Assembly (NCBI GenBank): GCA_029210225.1 | Contig: JARGOJ010000023.1 | Span: 1-23,502, forward strand | Source: Planctomycetota bacterium | GTDB lineage: Bacteria > Planctomycetota > J058 > JARGOJ01 | Length of the DNA: 23,502 nt | Direction: 5' to 3' | Shown: positions 13,547-22,213 of the stretch, piece after piece | Position numbering within the stretch: position 1 is the first letter of the stretch | How the letters are laid out: every line of letters begins with the position of its first letter | The notes under the pieces: model-generated | The model's database searches: none | Seen by the model: only the letters and a program-made list of their open reading frames with translations | Told to the model about the DNA's origin: nothing | Translations under genes and position numbers: made by a program

Positions 13547-14020
13547 TTACTTGCGCTTGATTTGCAGCAGGTCGATTTCGTAGATCAAATCTTTGCCACC
13601 AGGGACTGGACCGCGTCCTTCTTGGCCGTAGCCGAGATCGCAGGGGATGATCAGGCGTCGTTTTCCTCCGACTCTCATCCCCAAAACGCCCGCGTCCCAG
13701 CCTTCATTGATTTTGTGAACACCATGGAGATACTGCAGATAGACTCCGCGATCGATAGACGAATCGAACTTTGTGAGGTCATCTTTGAACCAGCCGGAAA
13801 AGTGCATGGTGACATCGTCATTGTTCTTAAGCGACAAACCTTCACCGAGCTTGAGGTCCTCGACCACCACGCCGTTCTCCAAGGTCTCAGTCCGCAGTGG
13901 TTTGATCGTCGAAGGTTTGTGTTTTGGGAAGCGGACAAAGGGTGTTTTGTCCGCTGATTGACAGGCACTAAACGCGCCTAGTAAGGCCAAGAACACGACG
14001 ATCATTGAGCGACGAAGCAT
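13547..14020 (-). CDS. FKBP-type peptidyl-prolyl isomerase, probable lipoprotein
   Basis: Product of 157 residues. The N-terminus has positive charge, a hydrophobic core (MIVVFLALLGAF) and SAC, a near-lipobox with Cys20, so it is probably a lipid-anchored periplasmic protein. The FKBP domain fills about 45-157: DDVTMHFSGWFKDD, FDSSIDRG, INEGWDAGVLGMRVGGKR, LIIPCDLGYG and LIYEIDLLQI are the standard elements. The domain catalyses cis-trans isomerisation of prolyl bonds in exported proteins. GGAG lies 9 bases before the ATG at 14018-14020. It ends one base from pdxT on the other strand and starts 21 bases beyond the stop of ftsY, in the same direction, so it could be the last gene of the ribH-nusB-ftsY transcript. 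Confidence 0.92.
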   Translation of the reverse strand: MLRRSMIVVFLALLGAFSACQSADKTPFVRFPKHKPSTIKPLRTETLENGVVVEDLKLGEGLSLKNNDDVTMHFSGWFKDDLTKFDSSIDRGVYLQYLHGVHKINEGWDAGVLGMRVGGKRRLIIPCDLGYGQEGRGPVPGGKDLIYEIDLLQIKRK

Positions 14021-14041
14021 GGTGGTAAGTCTCCGGCAAGT

Positions 14042-15079
14042 TTAGGCAAACAGAGCGTCCACGAAGGTATCGGCGTCGAACGGCGCGATGTCTTCTGGTT
14101 TCTCTCCCAAACCTACAAATTTAACAGGAACGGAGAGCTCTTCCTTGATCCTAACGACAATTCCGCCCTTAGGTGTGCCGTCGAGCTTGGTCAAAAAGAT
14201 TCCTGTGACCTCGGCCGCTTCGCTAAACTTCTCGGTCTGTGTCACAGCATTTTGGCCGGTGTTGGCGTCGATCACGAGAATTGTTTCATGAGGCGCGCCG
14301 TCGATGACCTTGCTGATACTTCGGGAGATTTTTGCGAGTTCCTTCATAAGATTCTTCTGGGTGTGAAGACGGCCGGCGGTGTCGACAATGAGATAGTCGA
14401 AGCCCTTGGCCACAGCTTTAGTCGCCGCATCAAAGGCGACCGCGTCCGGTTTCTGGCCAGTCTGCCCCCGAACAATCTCCAGGTCGAGGCGCTCCGCCCA
14501 TTTAGCGAGTTGATCGACAGCGGCCGCACGGAATGTATCGCTCGCGGAGAGGATGACCTTGCCGCCCTGCTCAGCGAGGAACTTCGCCAGTTTAGAAATC
14601 GAAGTCGTCTTTCCAACGCCGTTGACCCCAACGACTAATATGACGGTGGGGCCCTTCTTTGCTTTGATGAGTTTGGGAGCGTCGCCGCCGAGGCGTTTCT
14701 TAAGCTCGGCCTTGAGGTAGACCATCAGCTCATCGTGCTTTGTGAATTTACCAGCTTTGAAGGCTTTCTTCATGTCTTGGACAAGTTGGTTCGACGTTTC
14801 ATAGCCGATGTCTGCTTCGACTAAGATTTGCTCCAGCGCACCAAGAGCTTCTTCGCTGATGTTCTTGGATAGGGTTGCGCTTAATCGATTCCAAAAGCTC
14901 GTCTTTCCGCTGGTCAGGGCATGGCGAAGACGCGCTTGAGGATCACTGAAGTCGAGCGGCTTCTTTTTCGTTCCCCGAGACTTCATGACGACGGCGGCGA
15001 CAACAACTGCACCGACTCCGAGGCCTCCAAAGGTGGCCCATTGGCTCGTCGAAATTTCTGCAAGTTGTAGCCAGTCCAC
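14042..15079 (-). CDS. ftsY: Signal recognition particle receptor FtsY
   Basis: Product of 345 residues from a GTG start at 15077-15079. FtsY docks SRP-ribosome complexes at the inner membrane. The N-terminus has a true membrane helix (about 17-33, FGGLGVGAVVVAAVVM) in place of the long acidic A domain of E. coli FtsY. The N domain spans about 50-135 and the G domain about 140-345: GVNGVGKTT (151-159), DTFRAAAVDQLAKW, DTAGRLH (233-239), TKLDG (297-301) and GLGEKPEDIAPFD near the end. The upstream gap of 51 bases from nusB contains a hairpin next to the AGGAG ribosome site. Third gene of the leftward ribH-nusB-ftsY set. Confidence 0.96.
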   Translation of the reverse strand: MDWLQLAEISTSQWATFGGLGVGAVVVAAVVMKSRGTKKKPLDFSDPQARLRHALTSGKTSFWNRLSATLSKNISEEALGALEQILVEADIGYETSNQLVQDMKKAFKAGKFTKHDELMVYLKAELKKRLGGDAPKLIKAKKGPTVILVVGVNGVGKTTSISKLAKFLAEQGGKVILSASDTFRAAAVDQLAKWAERLDLEIVRGQTGQKPDAVAFDAATKAVAKGFDYLIVDTAGRLHTQKNLMKELAKISRSISKVIDGAPHETILVIDANTGQNAVTQTEKFSEAAEVTGIFLTKLDGTPKGGIVVRIKEELSVPVKFVGLGEKPEDIAPFDADTFVDALFA

Positions 15080-15116
15080 GTTCCCTATCTCCTACTTGTC
15101 TCTGACAAGTCAACGT
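15078..15116 (-). promoter_or_regulatory. Hairpin enclosing the ftsY ribosome-binding site
   Basis: On the minus strand ACTTGTC (15110-15104) pairs perfectly with GACAAGT (15100-15094) around AGA, directly before AGGAG (15093-15089). An outer ACGTT/AACGT pairing (15116-15112 with 15082-15078) would enclose the ribosome site and touch the GTG start. It might tune ftsY translation relative to nusB. Structure seen in sequence; effect inferred. Confidence 0.4.
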
Positions 15117-15130
15117 TCTCCGATTGGGTC

Positions 15131-15559
15131 TTAGCGCATTTGATCGAGGATGCCGTTGACGAATGTTCCCGATTCCTCAGTCGAATATTTGCGGGCTAAC
15201 TCAATGGCCTCATTTATTGCGACGGCACGAGGAATATCTGGGTTCTTTAAAATTTCGTAAGCGCCGATCCGGATGACATTTCTGTCGATGATCGCCATAC
15301 GCTTGATATCCCAGTTTTGGGCAACTTTTTTGATGAGCGTATCAACTTCAGTCCGCGCTGCGAGGACCCCAAAGGCCAGCTTTCGCATATAGCGCCCGAC
15401 GACTTTTGGTGACGTCGCCGATTTCATATCTGCCTCTTCAAGGCAATGTTCGACGAGCTTTTGTATCTCCTCGGGATCGACGACCTTTCGAAGGTCGATC
15501 TGATAGAGCATTCGCAAAGTCGCTTCGCGAGCTAAAGTATGATCATGACTGGTCGCCAT
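15131..15559 (-). CDS. nusB: Transcription antitermination protein NusB
   Basis: Product of 142 residues, the normal length. NusB binds NusE (S10) and boxA RNA in rRNA operon antitermination. Recognisable elements are AREATLRMLYQIDL at 11-24, IDRNVIRIGAYEIL (about 91-104), PRAVAINEAIELARKYSTEES (109-129 in two joined pieces) and FVNGILDQM at the C-terminus. All-helical composition fits. Its ATG lies 17 bases inside the end of ribH, in another frame, so translation is likely coupled. The order ribH-nusB is widely conserved in bacteria; the addition of ftsY is less usual. Confidence 0.96.
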   Translation of the reverse strand: MATSHDHTLAREATLRMLYQIDLRKVVDPEEIQKLVEHCLEEADMKSATSPKVVGRYMRKLAFGVLAARTEVDTLIKKVAQNWDIKRMAIIDRNVIRIGAYEILKNPDIPRAVAINEAIELARKYSTEESGTFVNGILDQMR

Positions 15560-16037
15560 CGTGACACACTCTTTCCACTTGCTCGATCAAGTCAATCATC
15601 TCAAGCGCAGCCCATGCCGCGTCTCGGCCTTTGTTGCCAGCTTTCGTTCCTGCTCGCTCAAGAGCCTGTTCGATCGTGTCGGTGGTCAAGATGCCAAAAA
15701 TGACAGGCAAGTCAGCATCTCGCGACGCCGCAGCGATTCCTTTGGCGGCCTCTCCTGCGACATAGTCGAAGTGAGGTGTGGCTCCTCGAATCACAGTGCC
15801 GAGGCAAATGACAGCGTCGAAACGTCCGCTCCGAGCCATGCGAGTGGCGATCAGTGGAACCTCAAAAGCACCGGGCACCCATGTGACAATGATGTCCTTG
15901 TTGACCACGTCGTGGCGCTCAAGTTCGTGTTCACAGCCCGCGAGGAGCTGTTTTGTGATAAGTTCATTGAAACGTCCGCATACGATACCAATACGGCGTC
16001 CCGCGCCGCGCATGCGACCTTCTAAAGTAACACTCAT
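15543..16037 (-). CDS. ribH: 6,7-dimethyl-8-ribityllumazine synthase
   Basis: Product of 164 residues. It condenses 5-amino-6-ribitylamino-uracil with 3,4-dihydroxy-2-butanone 4-phosphate, the penultimate step of riboflavin synthesis, in a multimeric cytoplasmic shell. Motifs are GRFNELI (21-27), WVPGAFEVPL (53-62) and GTVIRGATPHFDYVAGE (80-96), with the catalytic His at 89. TTDTIEQALERAGTKAGNKG near the end is also typical. GGGAG lies 9 bases before the ATG at 16035-16037. It opens the leftward ribH-nusB-ftsY operon. Other riboflavin genes are not in the window. Confidence 0.97.
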   Translation of the reverse strand: MSVTLEGRMRGAGRRIGIVCGRFNELITKQLLAGCEHELERHDVVNKDIIVTWVPGAFEVPLIATRMARSGRFDAVICLGTVIRGATPHFDYVAGEAAKGIAAASRDADLPVIFGILTTDTIEQALERAGTKAGNKGRDAAWAALEMIDLIEQVERVCHDGDQS

Positions 16038-16121
16038 GGTGAGTTCTCCCAGCGACTAACGAAATCTCAGCAATGACAATCGCGGCGCATTTTACCTATG
16101 TGTCAAACGAGTGCATGACAA

Positions 16122-16691
16122 ATGCCAAAAGATTCTTTTCCAGATAACGATCCGAAGCCTTGGACCGTCGTAAAAAGCGAGTACCTCTACCAATCAAAGT
16201 GGTTAACCGCACGCAAAGAACATGTCCGGCTCGCCAACGGCGCGGAGATGCTCGATTACTACGTCCTTGAATACAGCGACTGGGTCAACGCTCTGCTCCT
16301 CACCAAAAATCAGGAGGCGGTGCTCGTCCGGATTTATCGCCACGGCCTCGGCAAAACGCATTATGAGTTGCCGGGTGGATGCGTCGACCCCGGTGAGACT
16401 CCATTGCAGGCCGCGATTCGTGAGAGCCTTGAAGAAACAGGTTACGAAGCTGAAAACTGGGAATCTCTCGGGGAGTGCTCCGCGAACCCCGCAACTCACA
16501 CCAACACCACCTTTCTTTTCATTGCGACCAATGCACGATATGTCCAAGCATCTGAGCAGGAAGACACCGAGGAAATCGTGACGGTGCTGGTTCCTTTGAA
16601 GGACATTCCAGGGATTTTAGAGCGAGGTGAGGTGATCTCCGCGAGCCATGCTCTCGCGCTCTCTCAACTTTGTCGTCGCTTTGGACTCTGA
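16122..16691 (+). CDS. Nudix hydrolase, ADP-ribose pyrophosphatase-like
   Basis: Product of 189 residues. The Nudix box spans about 85-109: Gly86, Glu92, Arg100, Glu101, Glu104 and Glu105 fit GX5EX7REUXEEXGU. The preceding sheet (WVNALLLTKNQEAVLVRIYR) and the PGG just before the box are typical of the ADP-ribose pyrophosphatase branch, which splits ADP-ribose and related nucleotide sugars into AMP and a sugar phosphate. The exact substrate cannot be set from sequence. The start is the ATG at 16122 with only a weak ribosome site; there is no better in-frame choice nearby. It is divergent from ribH and 72 bases before the kinase. Confidence 0.9.
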   Translation: MPKDSFPDNDPKPWTVVKSEYLYQSKWLTARKEHVRLANGAEMLDYYVLEYSDWVNALLLTKNQEAVLVRIYRHGLGKTHYELPGGCVDPGETPLQAAIRESLEETGYEAENWESLGECSANPATHTNTTFLFIATNARYVQASEQEDTEEIVTVLVPLKDIPGILERGEVISASHALALSQLCRRFGL

Positions 16692-16717
16692 TATTTGAAA
16701 AGCTAAAAGAGGCGGCC

Positions 16718-16771
16718 ATGCCTTCGAATCCCGAGACCTATCGTCGATTTTATAGAGGTTTACGTGGTTGA
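16718..16771 (+). CDS. Possible 17-residue leader peptide overlapping the kinase start
   Basis: ATG at 16718 follows AAAAGAGG at 16705-16712, a better-placed ribosome site than most genes here have. It encodes MPSNPETYRRFYRGLRG and stops at TGA 16769-16771, so its end overlaps the GTG start of the kinase (16764) by 8 bases. The arrangement would suit translational coupling. It may be chance, as such a short ORF cannot be judged by composition. Confidence 0.35.
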   Translation: MPSNPETYRRFYRGLRG

Positions 16772-19700
16772 TCAGAATGAAGTTCAAGGGCGAGAGCTCA
16801 TTCGCCTGGGAAAGTGCTCCCAGGAGGTCATTCATATCGCCTATCAGGCCGTGAAGCCGTACCCTCACCTCGATATCTGCGAATATCTCGTCACCCAGGG
16901 ACAGATTTCACTGACGGACGCTCAGTTTGTCCGCCGCTCTGTCTCAAGCATCTCCCCAAGCCCAAACCCTCCGTTTAGAGCGTCGCCTGCTACGGTCGCC
17001 GATGAACCGAGTTCTGCATCTAGGATCAGCCGCTTGCCGTCATCCTCCTTCGGGGTTGGGGCGAGTCGATCCATTGGTTTGAACGAGATTCGTCGCCTCG
17101 GGGACTATGAGATTTTGGAGGAAATCGCCCAGGGCGGCATGGGGGCCGTTTATCTTGTCCAAAGCGTCTCGTTGAAGACGAAATTTGCCTTGAAGACCTT
17201 GCTCGCCGGGCAACTTGCGGGAAGCGAAGCGCTAGAACGGTTCATGTTAGAGGCAGAAACCACTGCGCGGCTGAATCATCCGAACATCGTGAGAATTCAC
17301 CATATAGGCGAGGACCAGGGATTTCACTATCTCGTCATGGATTACATTGAGGGGCCGACGCTCAAGGACATGGTCGTCGACGGCGACGCGCTCACCGAAA
17401 AAGACTGCGCAGCCTTGATAGCAAAGCTCGCAAAAGCTCTCTCATACGCTCACAGTCACGCGATTTTGCATAGAGATGTGAAACCTGCGAATGTCCTCGT
17501 GCGCCAATCCGACGGCGAACCTCTCCTCACCGATTTTGGACTGGCGAAAGATATCAGCGATGGGCGGGAAGGACTGACAATCTCTGGGCAAGCGATTGGG
17601 ACACCCGAATTCATGTCGCCTGAGCAAGCCGATGGCGATCTCGAACTCGTCGACCGGCGCAGTGATGTTTACTCTCTTGGCGCGACCCTCTATCAGTTGT
17701 TGACAAAGAAGCCCCCGTTTCAGGGGTCGACGGTCACGAACACACTCAAAGCGGTGATGCTCAATGAGCCAGAAACGCCGAAGAAGAGTCGTCCTGATTT
17801 GAGCACCGACCTCGAGACAATTTGTCTAAAGTGCTTGGAGAAGGATCCTGCCCAGCGCTATTCCACAGCCTTGGGGCTGGCCGAAGACCTTCAACGCTTT
17901 CTCGCCGACGAGGCTATCCTGGCTCGTCCTCCGTCACTCTCAGAGCGTTTTCGGCGTTGGCGGAAGCGACATTCAACAAAGATCCAAATTGCCATAACAG
18001 TGCTCCTTACAAGCTGTTTGTTGCTCGGGTTGCTTGGGTTTCGACAGTATCGCGAAGCGCAGAAAGCAACCCGAATTCAATCACGGCTCGACAAGGCGCT
18101 CGAACAGTCATTTGCAGCACTTCGAGAGGCTCCACGCGCACTCTTTGAAACCTGGGATGAACGCCTGTCGGTCCTCGATGCCGATATCCAAACGCAGCAA
18201 GGAAAGTCTATCTTGGGCTCTTATGAGAGTGAATTGGCTGAGCTGGCAAAAGAATTGAAAGAAGTCAGTCTTAAGGCCCAAGCGGTAGAAGTATTCGAGA
18301 CTGAGTGGAAAGAGGCGACGCAAGGGTATGAGAAAGAGCGAGGAGACGTTCCAAATCTAAAGAATTCGGACATTCAATCGTTCATGTTGAGTCCGCTGTG
18401 GGCGGAGATTGAAGCGCATCGCCAATGCACTCTTGCTCACATATTTGAAAAGCGCGGTGAGAAGAAAAAGGCTGAATTTGCTCGGACGAGAGCCTATCAA
18501 GTCAGTCCGCAAAGCGCCTACGGAAACGAGGCACTTCTCGATGCGGCGGAATTGATTTTGGAAGAAGAGCGCTTTGTCATTGCTGACGAGCTCTTCGCGA
18601 GAATTGTTAAACAGCCCTCCATATATCTTAAGGGACGAGCCTACTACGGTCGCGCTCGAATTGCTCTTTGGCGCCAACAGACTTCGAAAACACTTTCATA
18701 TGTCAAAGAGATTGAGCGGCTTCGGAAGGTCGACAAACGCCTCTCGCTTGAGATGTCGGATGAGAAGCTGCTTTGGTTGAAACAAATCGCCAGTCGTTTT
18801 GGCAGAGTGCAGGGATCGACCCGAGCGAGTGGAATGACGTTGATCGCCAATTTGCCTGGCCAGGCCCCGTTGTTTCGCGAGGAGACTGGGCCATCGAGAC
18901 TTCAATTTTACTTTGGGCATTGGCGAAATCACAAACTGGAGTTGAAACCGGGCCCGGTCTTCGACTTACCGGGGGTCTTCGTTCGTCAGGCGCAGTGGCA
19001 ACAAGGCAGTCGTTCAATTTGGGGAATCCAGTACTCGGATTCGCGGGGCAATCGAATCGCATTCTGGGAATGGGATGGCAAGACTGCTAAGAGATTGAAT
19101 TGGCCAGTGGTCCTTCTACGACCCCTCTACCGACTCCGTCGAATGGGTGACTTTGACGGAACAGGTGAGCTGGATCTCATTGTTGATTGCCCGTTTGGAG
19201 CGAAGAGTAAGGACCGCACTTTTGTCCGTGTCCGGCTCAATGTTCACACTCCACAGCGCCGTGAATTGCTCTTAAAGGAGGTGGTGGGATCTGTACTTTA
19301 CTGCATTGACCTAGCGGATTTAGACGGAGATGGTGTTCAAGAGATTGTGCTGGGTCTTGGAGAGTGGAATCATTTTTGTGTTCTGGTTTTTAAGCTCGCG
19401 AACAACGCCGCTGGTTATTCTCCGCCCTTTCGGCGCACTTTAGGGATCGTGGTGAGCGCGGATGTTCGCCGGAGTGAGCTCCTGAATAGAGACGAGGTTA
19501 TTCTCTCGGTCTATCGTCGGCGAGAGTTCGATATTAAAAGGATTTTTCAGGAGAATTTGTCTCCTGAAAAGCCGAATGGTGTTTGGCGATTGAGATACAA
19601 AGATGAGGTCGGCGACTATGAATTGGAATTAGTGGCGTCGACTCCATTTGAACAGCGGGATAAAACACGCTTATCAGCCGCAATGTTCCTAGGATCCTTC

Positions 19701-21713
19701 GCTCCCAAGTTTCCTGGAAGCCATGTGTTCTTAGAGCTTGGAGAAGAAAAAGACGCAACATTTCACTTTGTTCCTGGTCCAGATTTCCAGAACCTGCCCA
19801 CGCTGTTGGCCAAGGCTCCGCGTGGCGCCAATGTACATTATCGATTTTCAATTCACGACGTCGATGGTGATGGAGACGGCGAACTCTTCTTCGGTACTTA
19901 TAAACATAAACATAATATTTATGGACTTAAAGATGAGGAGCTGAAGGACACTGAAGAAGCCATTTTGAGTCAAGAGAACGTGAACAAAGTGAAGATTGAA
20001 GAGGATGTCATTGAAGTCGTCCTCAATCTCTTAGACCTCCGTAAGCCGGCCGCTGCGAGATTGGTCATCGAGAGATATCGTCGTTCGAACGAATTGACAG
20101 TGATGCAATGGGTGAATACTCAAAAATATTTGGCGATGTCCTGGGCTCAAGAAGAAAATTTCGAATTGGCCAAGCAGCATTGCTTAAAAGCTTGGAGCGT
20201 TGCTCCTCGGCAGAGCTTCGATTTAGTCATGGAAGCAGTCGAGTATGCCTGTCGCCTTGATGACTATTCCGAGGCTTTGCGGATCATTGAAAACATCCCC
20301 AATTTCATTCAAATGAATACCGAGCAAGATTCGCGATTTCGTAAAACGAAGCAACGGGTCGCGGCCGTTGCTGGGATGACCAAGGTCATTCGTATTGACA
20401 AGGCTAGATTGGAAAGCGGAGAGTTGCCATTTTCAATTAGAAAGCCGTGGTTTTTCAAATGGACTAAGGATGGCTTTTCAATTCGTGTACAAAAACGGGC
20501 TGGACCACTGCTGACCTTGCCGATCAATAACCGTGGTGGTCCTATTCGTTTTCGTTCATTAATGAGAGTGCCTTTCCTCCAATTTGGTGAACGGATCAAC
20601 TTTGGTTTAGAGGTCAAAAATTCGGTCAATAGTCTCTTGCATGTTCGTATTGACAAGCGGGGAGGAGGTGACCTCTATACTTTGCAAAGAACGATTCGTT
20701 TCTTCTCTCAATTGGGAGACAGTCCCTACGGAACGCGTGGTCGATTGAAAGCCTTCTCGGGAGACCAGGACATTCTCTTCGACGGTCTTTACAATTCAGA
20801 AGACCGATCTCTGATATGCCGATTGGACCTTGGGGGCGAAGTATCAAGGATTGAAAAGGCGACCAAATGGCGTTTCAACTCTGGGATTGGGCGTTTCTTT
20901 ATTGGTTACAACGGTGACAAAAAGACGACTGTTGGGGCTCGGCCCGGGCATTCGCTTATTGAGATACGCTCTTTGAACGTAGAGGCGAATGCCAAGCTCT
21001 TTACTGTCCTGCCTAGAGATCCTCAAGACGTCCTTGGTCAAGCTGGATATTTGTTCTTTCTTGGTCGATATAAAAAGACGGACGCGCTCCTAAGAAAGAA
21101 GATTGATTTGGGAGGTTGGCAGCGCGGCTCAGAGCAGTGGGTTGAGGCACACTTCTTATTGGGATTAACTCAGTCACGTCTTAATCAATCCGATAAAGCA
21201 CGAAAGACTTTTCGAGCTGTTGAGAACGTCAGTTCGAGAACCTTTAGGACTTTTTGGGAATCGGCGCTCTGTGTGTTGTCGAATGAGGAAATCGGAAACT
21301 TGGCGAGGGCGGTGTTTAAAGAGAAGAGCCCCGTGGCGATTGATCACCTTTTACAGAGTGGCGCTTTGGGGAAGGATCAGGCTCTGAGCCTCCTGGCTGC
21401 AACCCAGAGTCCGGAAATGGAAACGCTGCGGATGGCGGAGCGTTTCCTCAACGTCGGAGCCTACAAACGCTCGATAGAGCAGGCGGAGAAGTTCCTTGCT
21501 AAGAGTCGAGGCTCGGCACATTTCATCGCCGGAATATCTGCGTATAAATCGGGCCGTTACAGAGAGTGCCTTGAATTTTGGGAGCCTCTAAGAAAGAACC
21601 AGGCTTTCTTGAATTCCCGGACCCCAGGCGGCCCGTCCGTTAAGAACGCCATCAAACACGCAGAGTTCGTGTTGAAGCATGTGGAGACGAGTAAACGACT
21701 AAAAGCGAATTAG
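16764..21713 (+). CDS. Giant membrane-spanning Ser/Thr protein kinase with FG-GAP-like and TPR-like outer region
   Basis: Product of 1649 residues from a GTG with AGAGG six bases upstream. Residues 1-60 are a short helical module (LIRLGKCSQEV ... LVTQGQISLTDAQF). The Hanks-type kinase domain spans about 115-383: Gly-rich loop AQGGMGAVY, Lys144 in FALKTLL, HRDVKPAN with Asp238, DFG at 257-259, and GTPEFMSPEQ at 279-288. All catalytic residues are present. One membrane helix lies at about 406-426, so the remaining 1200 residues should be outside the cytoplasm. They include a coiled/TPR-like stretch (about 430-760), Asp/Gly repeats of the FG-GAP/VCBS type (GDFDGTGELDLI near 791, DLDGDGVQEIVLG near 853, DVDGDGDGELFFG near 1032), a second helical repeat region (about 1060-1190), a beta-rich, possibly lectin-like part (about 1205-1410), and C-terminal TPR-like repeats. 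This plan is typical of planctomycete kinases; ligand and target are unknown. Confidence 0.93.
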   Translation: MVDQNEVQGRELIRLGKCSQEVIHIAYQAVKPYPHLDICEYLVTQGQISLTDAQFVRRSVSSISPSPNPPFRASPATVADEPSSASRISRLPSSSFGVGASRSIGLNEIRRLGDYEILEEIAQGGMGAVYLVQSVSLKTKFALKTLLAGQLAGSEALERFMLEAETTARLNHPNIVRIHHIGEDQGFHYLVMDYIEGPTLKDMVVDGDALTEKDCAALIAKLAKALSYAHSHAILHRDVKPANVLVRQSDGEPLLTDFGLAKDISDGREGLTISGQAIGTPEFMSPEQADGDLELVDRRSDVYSLGATLYQLLTKKPPFQGSTVTNTLKAVMLNEPETPKKSRPDLSTDLETICLKCLEKDPAQRYSTALGLAEDLQRFLADEAILARPPSLSERFRRWRKRHSTKIQIAITVLLTSCLLLGLLGFRQYREAQKATRIQSRLDKALEQSFAALREAPRALFETWDERLSVLDADIQTQQGKSILGSYESELAELAKELKEVSLKAQAVEVFETEWKEATQGYEKERGDVPNLKNSDIQSFMLSPLWAEIEAHRQCTLAHIFEKRGEKKKAEFARTRAYQVSPQSAYGNEALLDAAELILEEERFVIADELFARIVKQPSIYLKGRAYYGRARIALWRQQTSKTLSYVKEIERLRKVDKRLSLEMSDEKLLWLKQIASRFGRVQGSTRASGMTLIANLPGQAPLFREETGPSRLQFYFGHWRNHKLELKPGPVFDLPGVFVRQAQWQQGSRSIWGIQYSDSRGNRIAFWEWDGKTAKRLNWPVVLLRPLYRLRRMGDFDGTGELDLIVDCPFGAKSKDRTFVRVRLNVHTPQRRELLLKEVVGSVLYCIDLADLDGDGVQEIVLGLGEWNHFCVLVFKLANNAAGYSPPFRRTLGIVVSADVRRSELLNRDEVILSVYRRREFDIKRIFQENLSPEKPNGVWRLRYKDEVGDYELELVASTPFEQRDKTRLSAAMFLGSFAPKFPGSHVFLELGEEKDATFHFVPGPDFQNLPTLLAKAPRGANVHYRFSIHDVDGDGDGELFFGTYKHKHNIYGLKDEELKDTEEAILSQENVNKVKIEEDVIEVVLNLLDLRKPAAARLVIERYRRSNELTVMQWVNTQKYLAMSWAQEENFELAKQHCLKAWSVAPRQSFDLVMEAVEYACRLDDYSEALRIIENIPNFIQMNTEQDSRFRKTKQRVAAVAGMTKVIRIDKARLESGELPFSIRKPWFFKWTKDGFSIRVQKRAGPLLTLPINNRGGPIRFRSLMRVPFLQFGERINFGLEVKNSVNSLLHVRIDKRGGGDLYTLQRTIRFFSQLGDSPYGTRGRLKAFSGDQDILFDGLYNSEDRSLICRLDLGGEVSRIEKATKWRFNSGIGRFFIGYNGDKKTTVGARPGHSLIEIRSLNVEANAKLFTVLPRDPQDVLGQAGYLFFLGRYKKTDALLRKKIDLGGWQRGSEQWVEAHFLLGLTQSRLNQSDKARKTFRAVENVSSRTFRTFWESALCVLSNEEIGNLARAVFKEKSPVAIDHLLQSGALGKDQALSLLAATQSPEMETLRMAERFLNVGAYKRSIEQAEKFLAKSRGSAHFIAGISAYKSGRYRECLEFWEPLRKNQAFLNSRTPGGPSVKNAIKHAEFVLKHVETSKRLKAN

Positions 21714-21714
21714 C

Positions 21715-22065
21715 TTATGCGCGCTTGTTTCCATGGCGAAACGGGCGGGACTTATTGAACTCCGCTTTGAGGGCAATCACTTCTTCCAGGTTAATGCCTA
21801 AGGCTCCAGCCGTATCAAAGCAACGGATGACAATGTCTGCCAACTCCGTGGAGAAACCCTCGGGCTTGCCATCTTTTTCACGATAGCGAATAGCGTTGAC
21901 GTCAAAGTCAGGGCGTCGCGCTTCTTCCCAAGCTTCGCTGACCTCGGCGTGAATGTTCCCAAGCATTTTCCAGACTGTGTTTTCGTCGTTATGCCAGCCT
22001 TTTTCCCGGGCGGTCTGGTGCAAATCTGTTTGCCATTCTTGCAGGGACTTTGGCTTCATAGTCAT
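21715..22065 (-). CDS. MazG-like nucleotide pyrophosphohydrolase
   Basis: Product of 116 residues. The all-alpha NTP pyrophosphatase signature is present: EVSEAWEE at 41-48 (ExxE with Glu41 and Glu44) and ELADIVIRCFD at 74-84 (ExxD with Glu74 and Asp77), which bind Mg2+. The size fits the short single-domain MazG-like group rather than full MazG. It hydrolyses nucleoside triphosphates to monophosphates, possibly to clean up abnormal nucleotides. The start could be ATG at 22063-22065 or the ATG two codons later. Its stop is one base from that of the giant kinase on the other strand. No toxin-antitoxin partner is adjacent. Confidence 0.9.
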   Translation of the reverse strand: MTMKPKSLQEWQTDLHQTAREKGWHNDENTVWKMLGNIHAEVSEAWEEARRPDFDVNAIRYREKDGKPEGFSTELADIVIRCFDTAGALGINLEEVIALKAEFNKSRPFRHGNKRA

Positions 22066-22141
22066 GAGAGTGTCTCTCTTTGCTTGAGTTAAGGGCTCGC
22101 TTTCTATTTTCGGATAATTGCCTCGGTCCTCTGCACCCTTC

Positions 22142-22170
22142 TTGTGAGATCTCTCAGAAACAGAGATAAT
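22142..22170 (+). promoter_or_regulatory. Candidate housekeeping promoter of the carboxypeptidase gene
   Basis: TTGTGA (22142-22147), a 17-base spacer and GATAAT (22165-22170) resemble -35 and -10 elements. A start near 22177 would give a leader of about 37 bases to the ATG at 22214. Confidence 0.45.
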
Positions 22171-22213
22171 ATAGACCTCTCGTCAATCGTCATTCATAAG
22201 AGTGGGAGTCTCG

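Noticed and set aside
21715..22065. MazG-like gene as part of a MazEF-type toxin-antitoxin locus
   Set aside because: No mazE or mazF gene is adjacent; the neighbours are the kinase and a carboxypeptidase.
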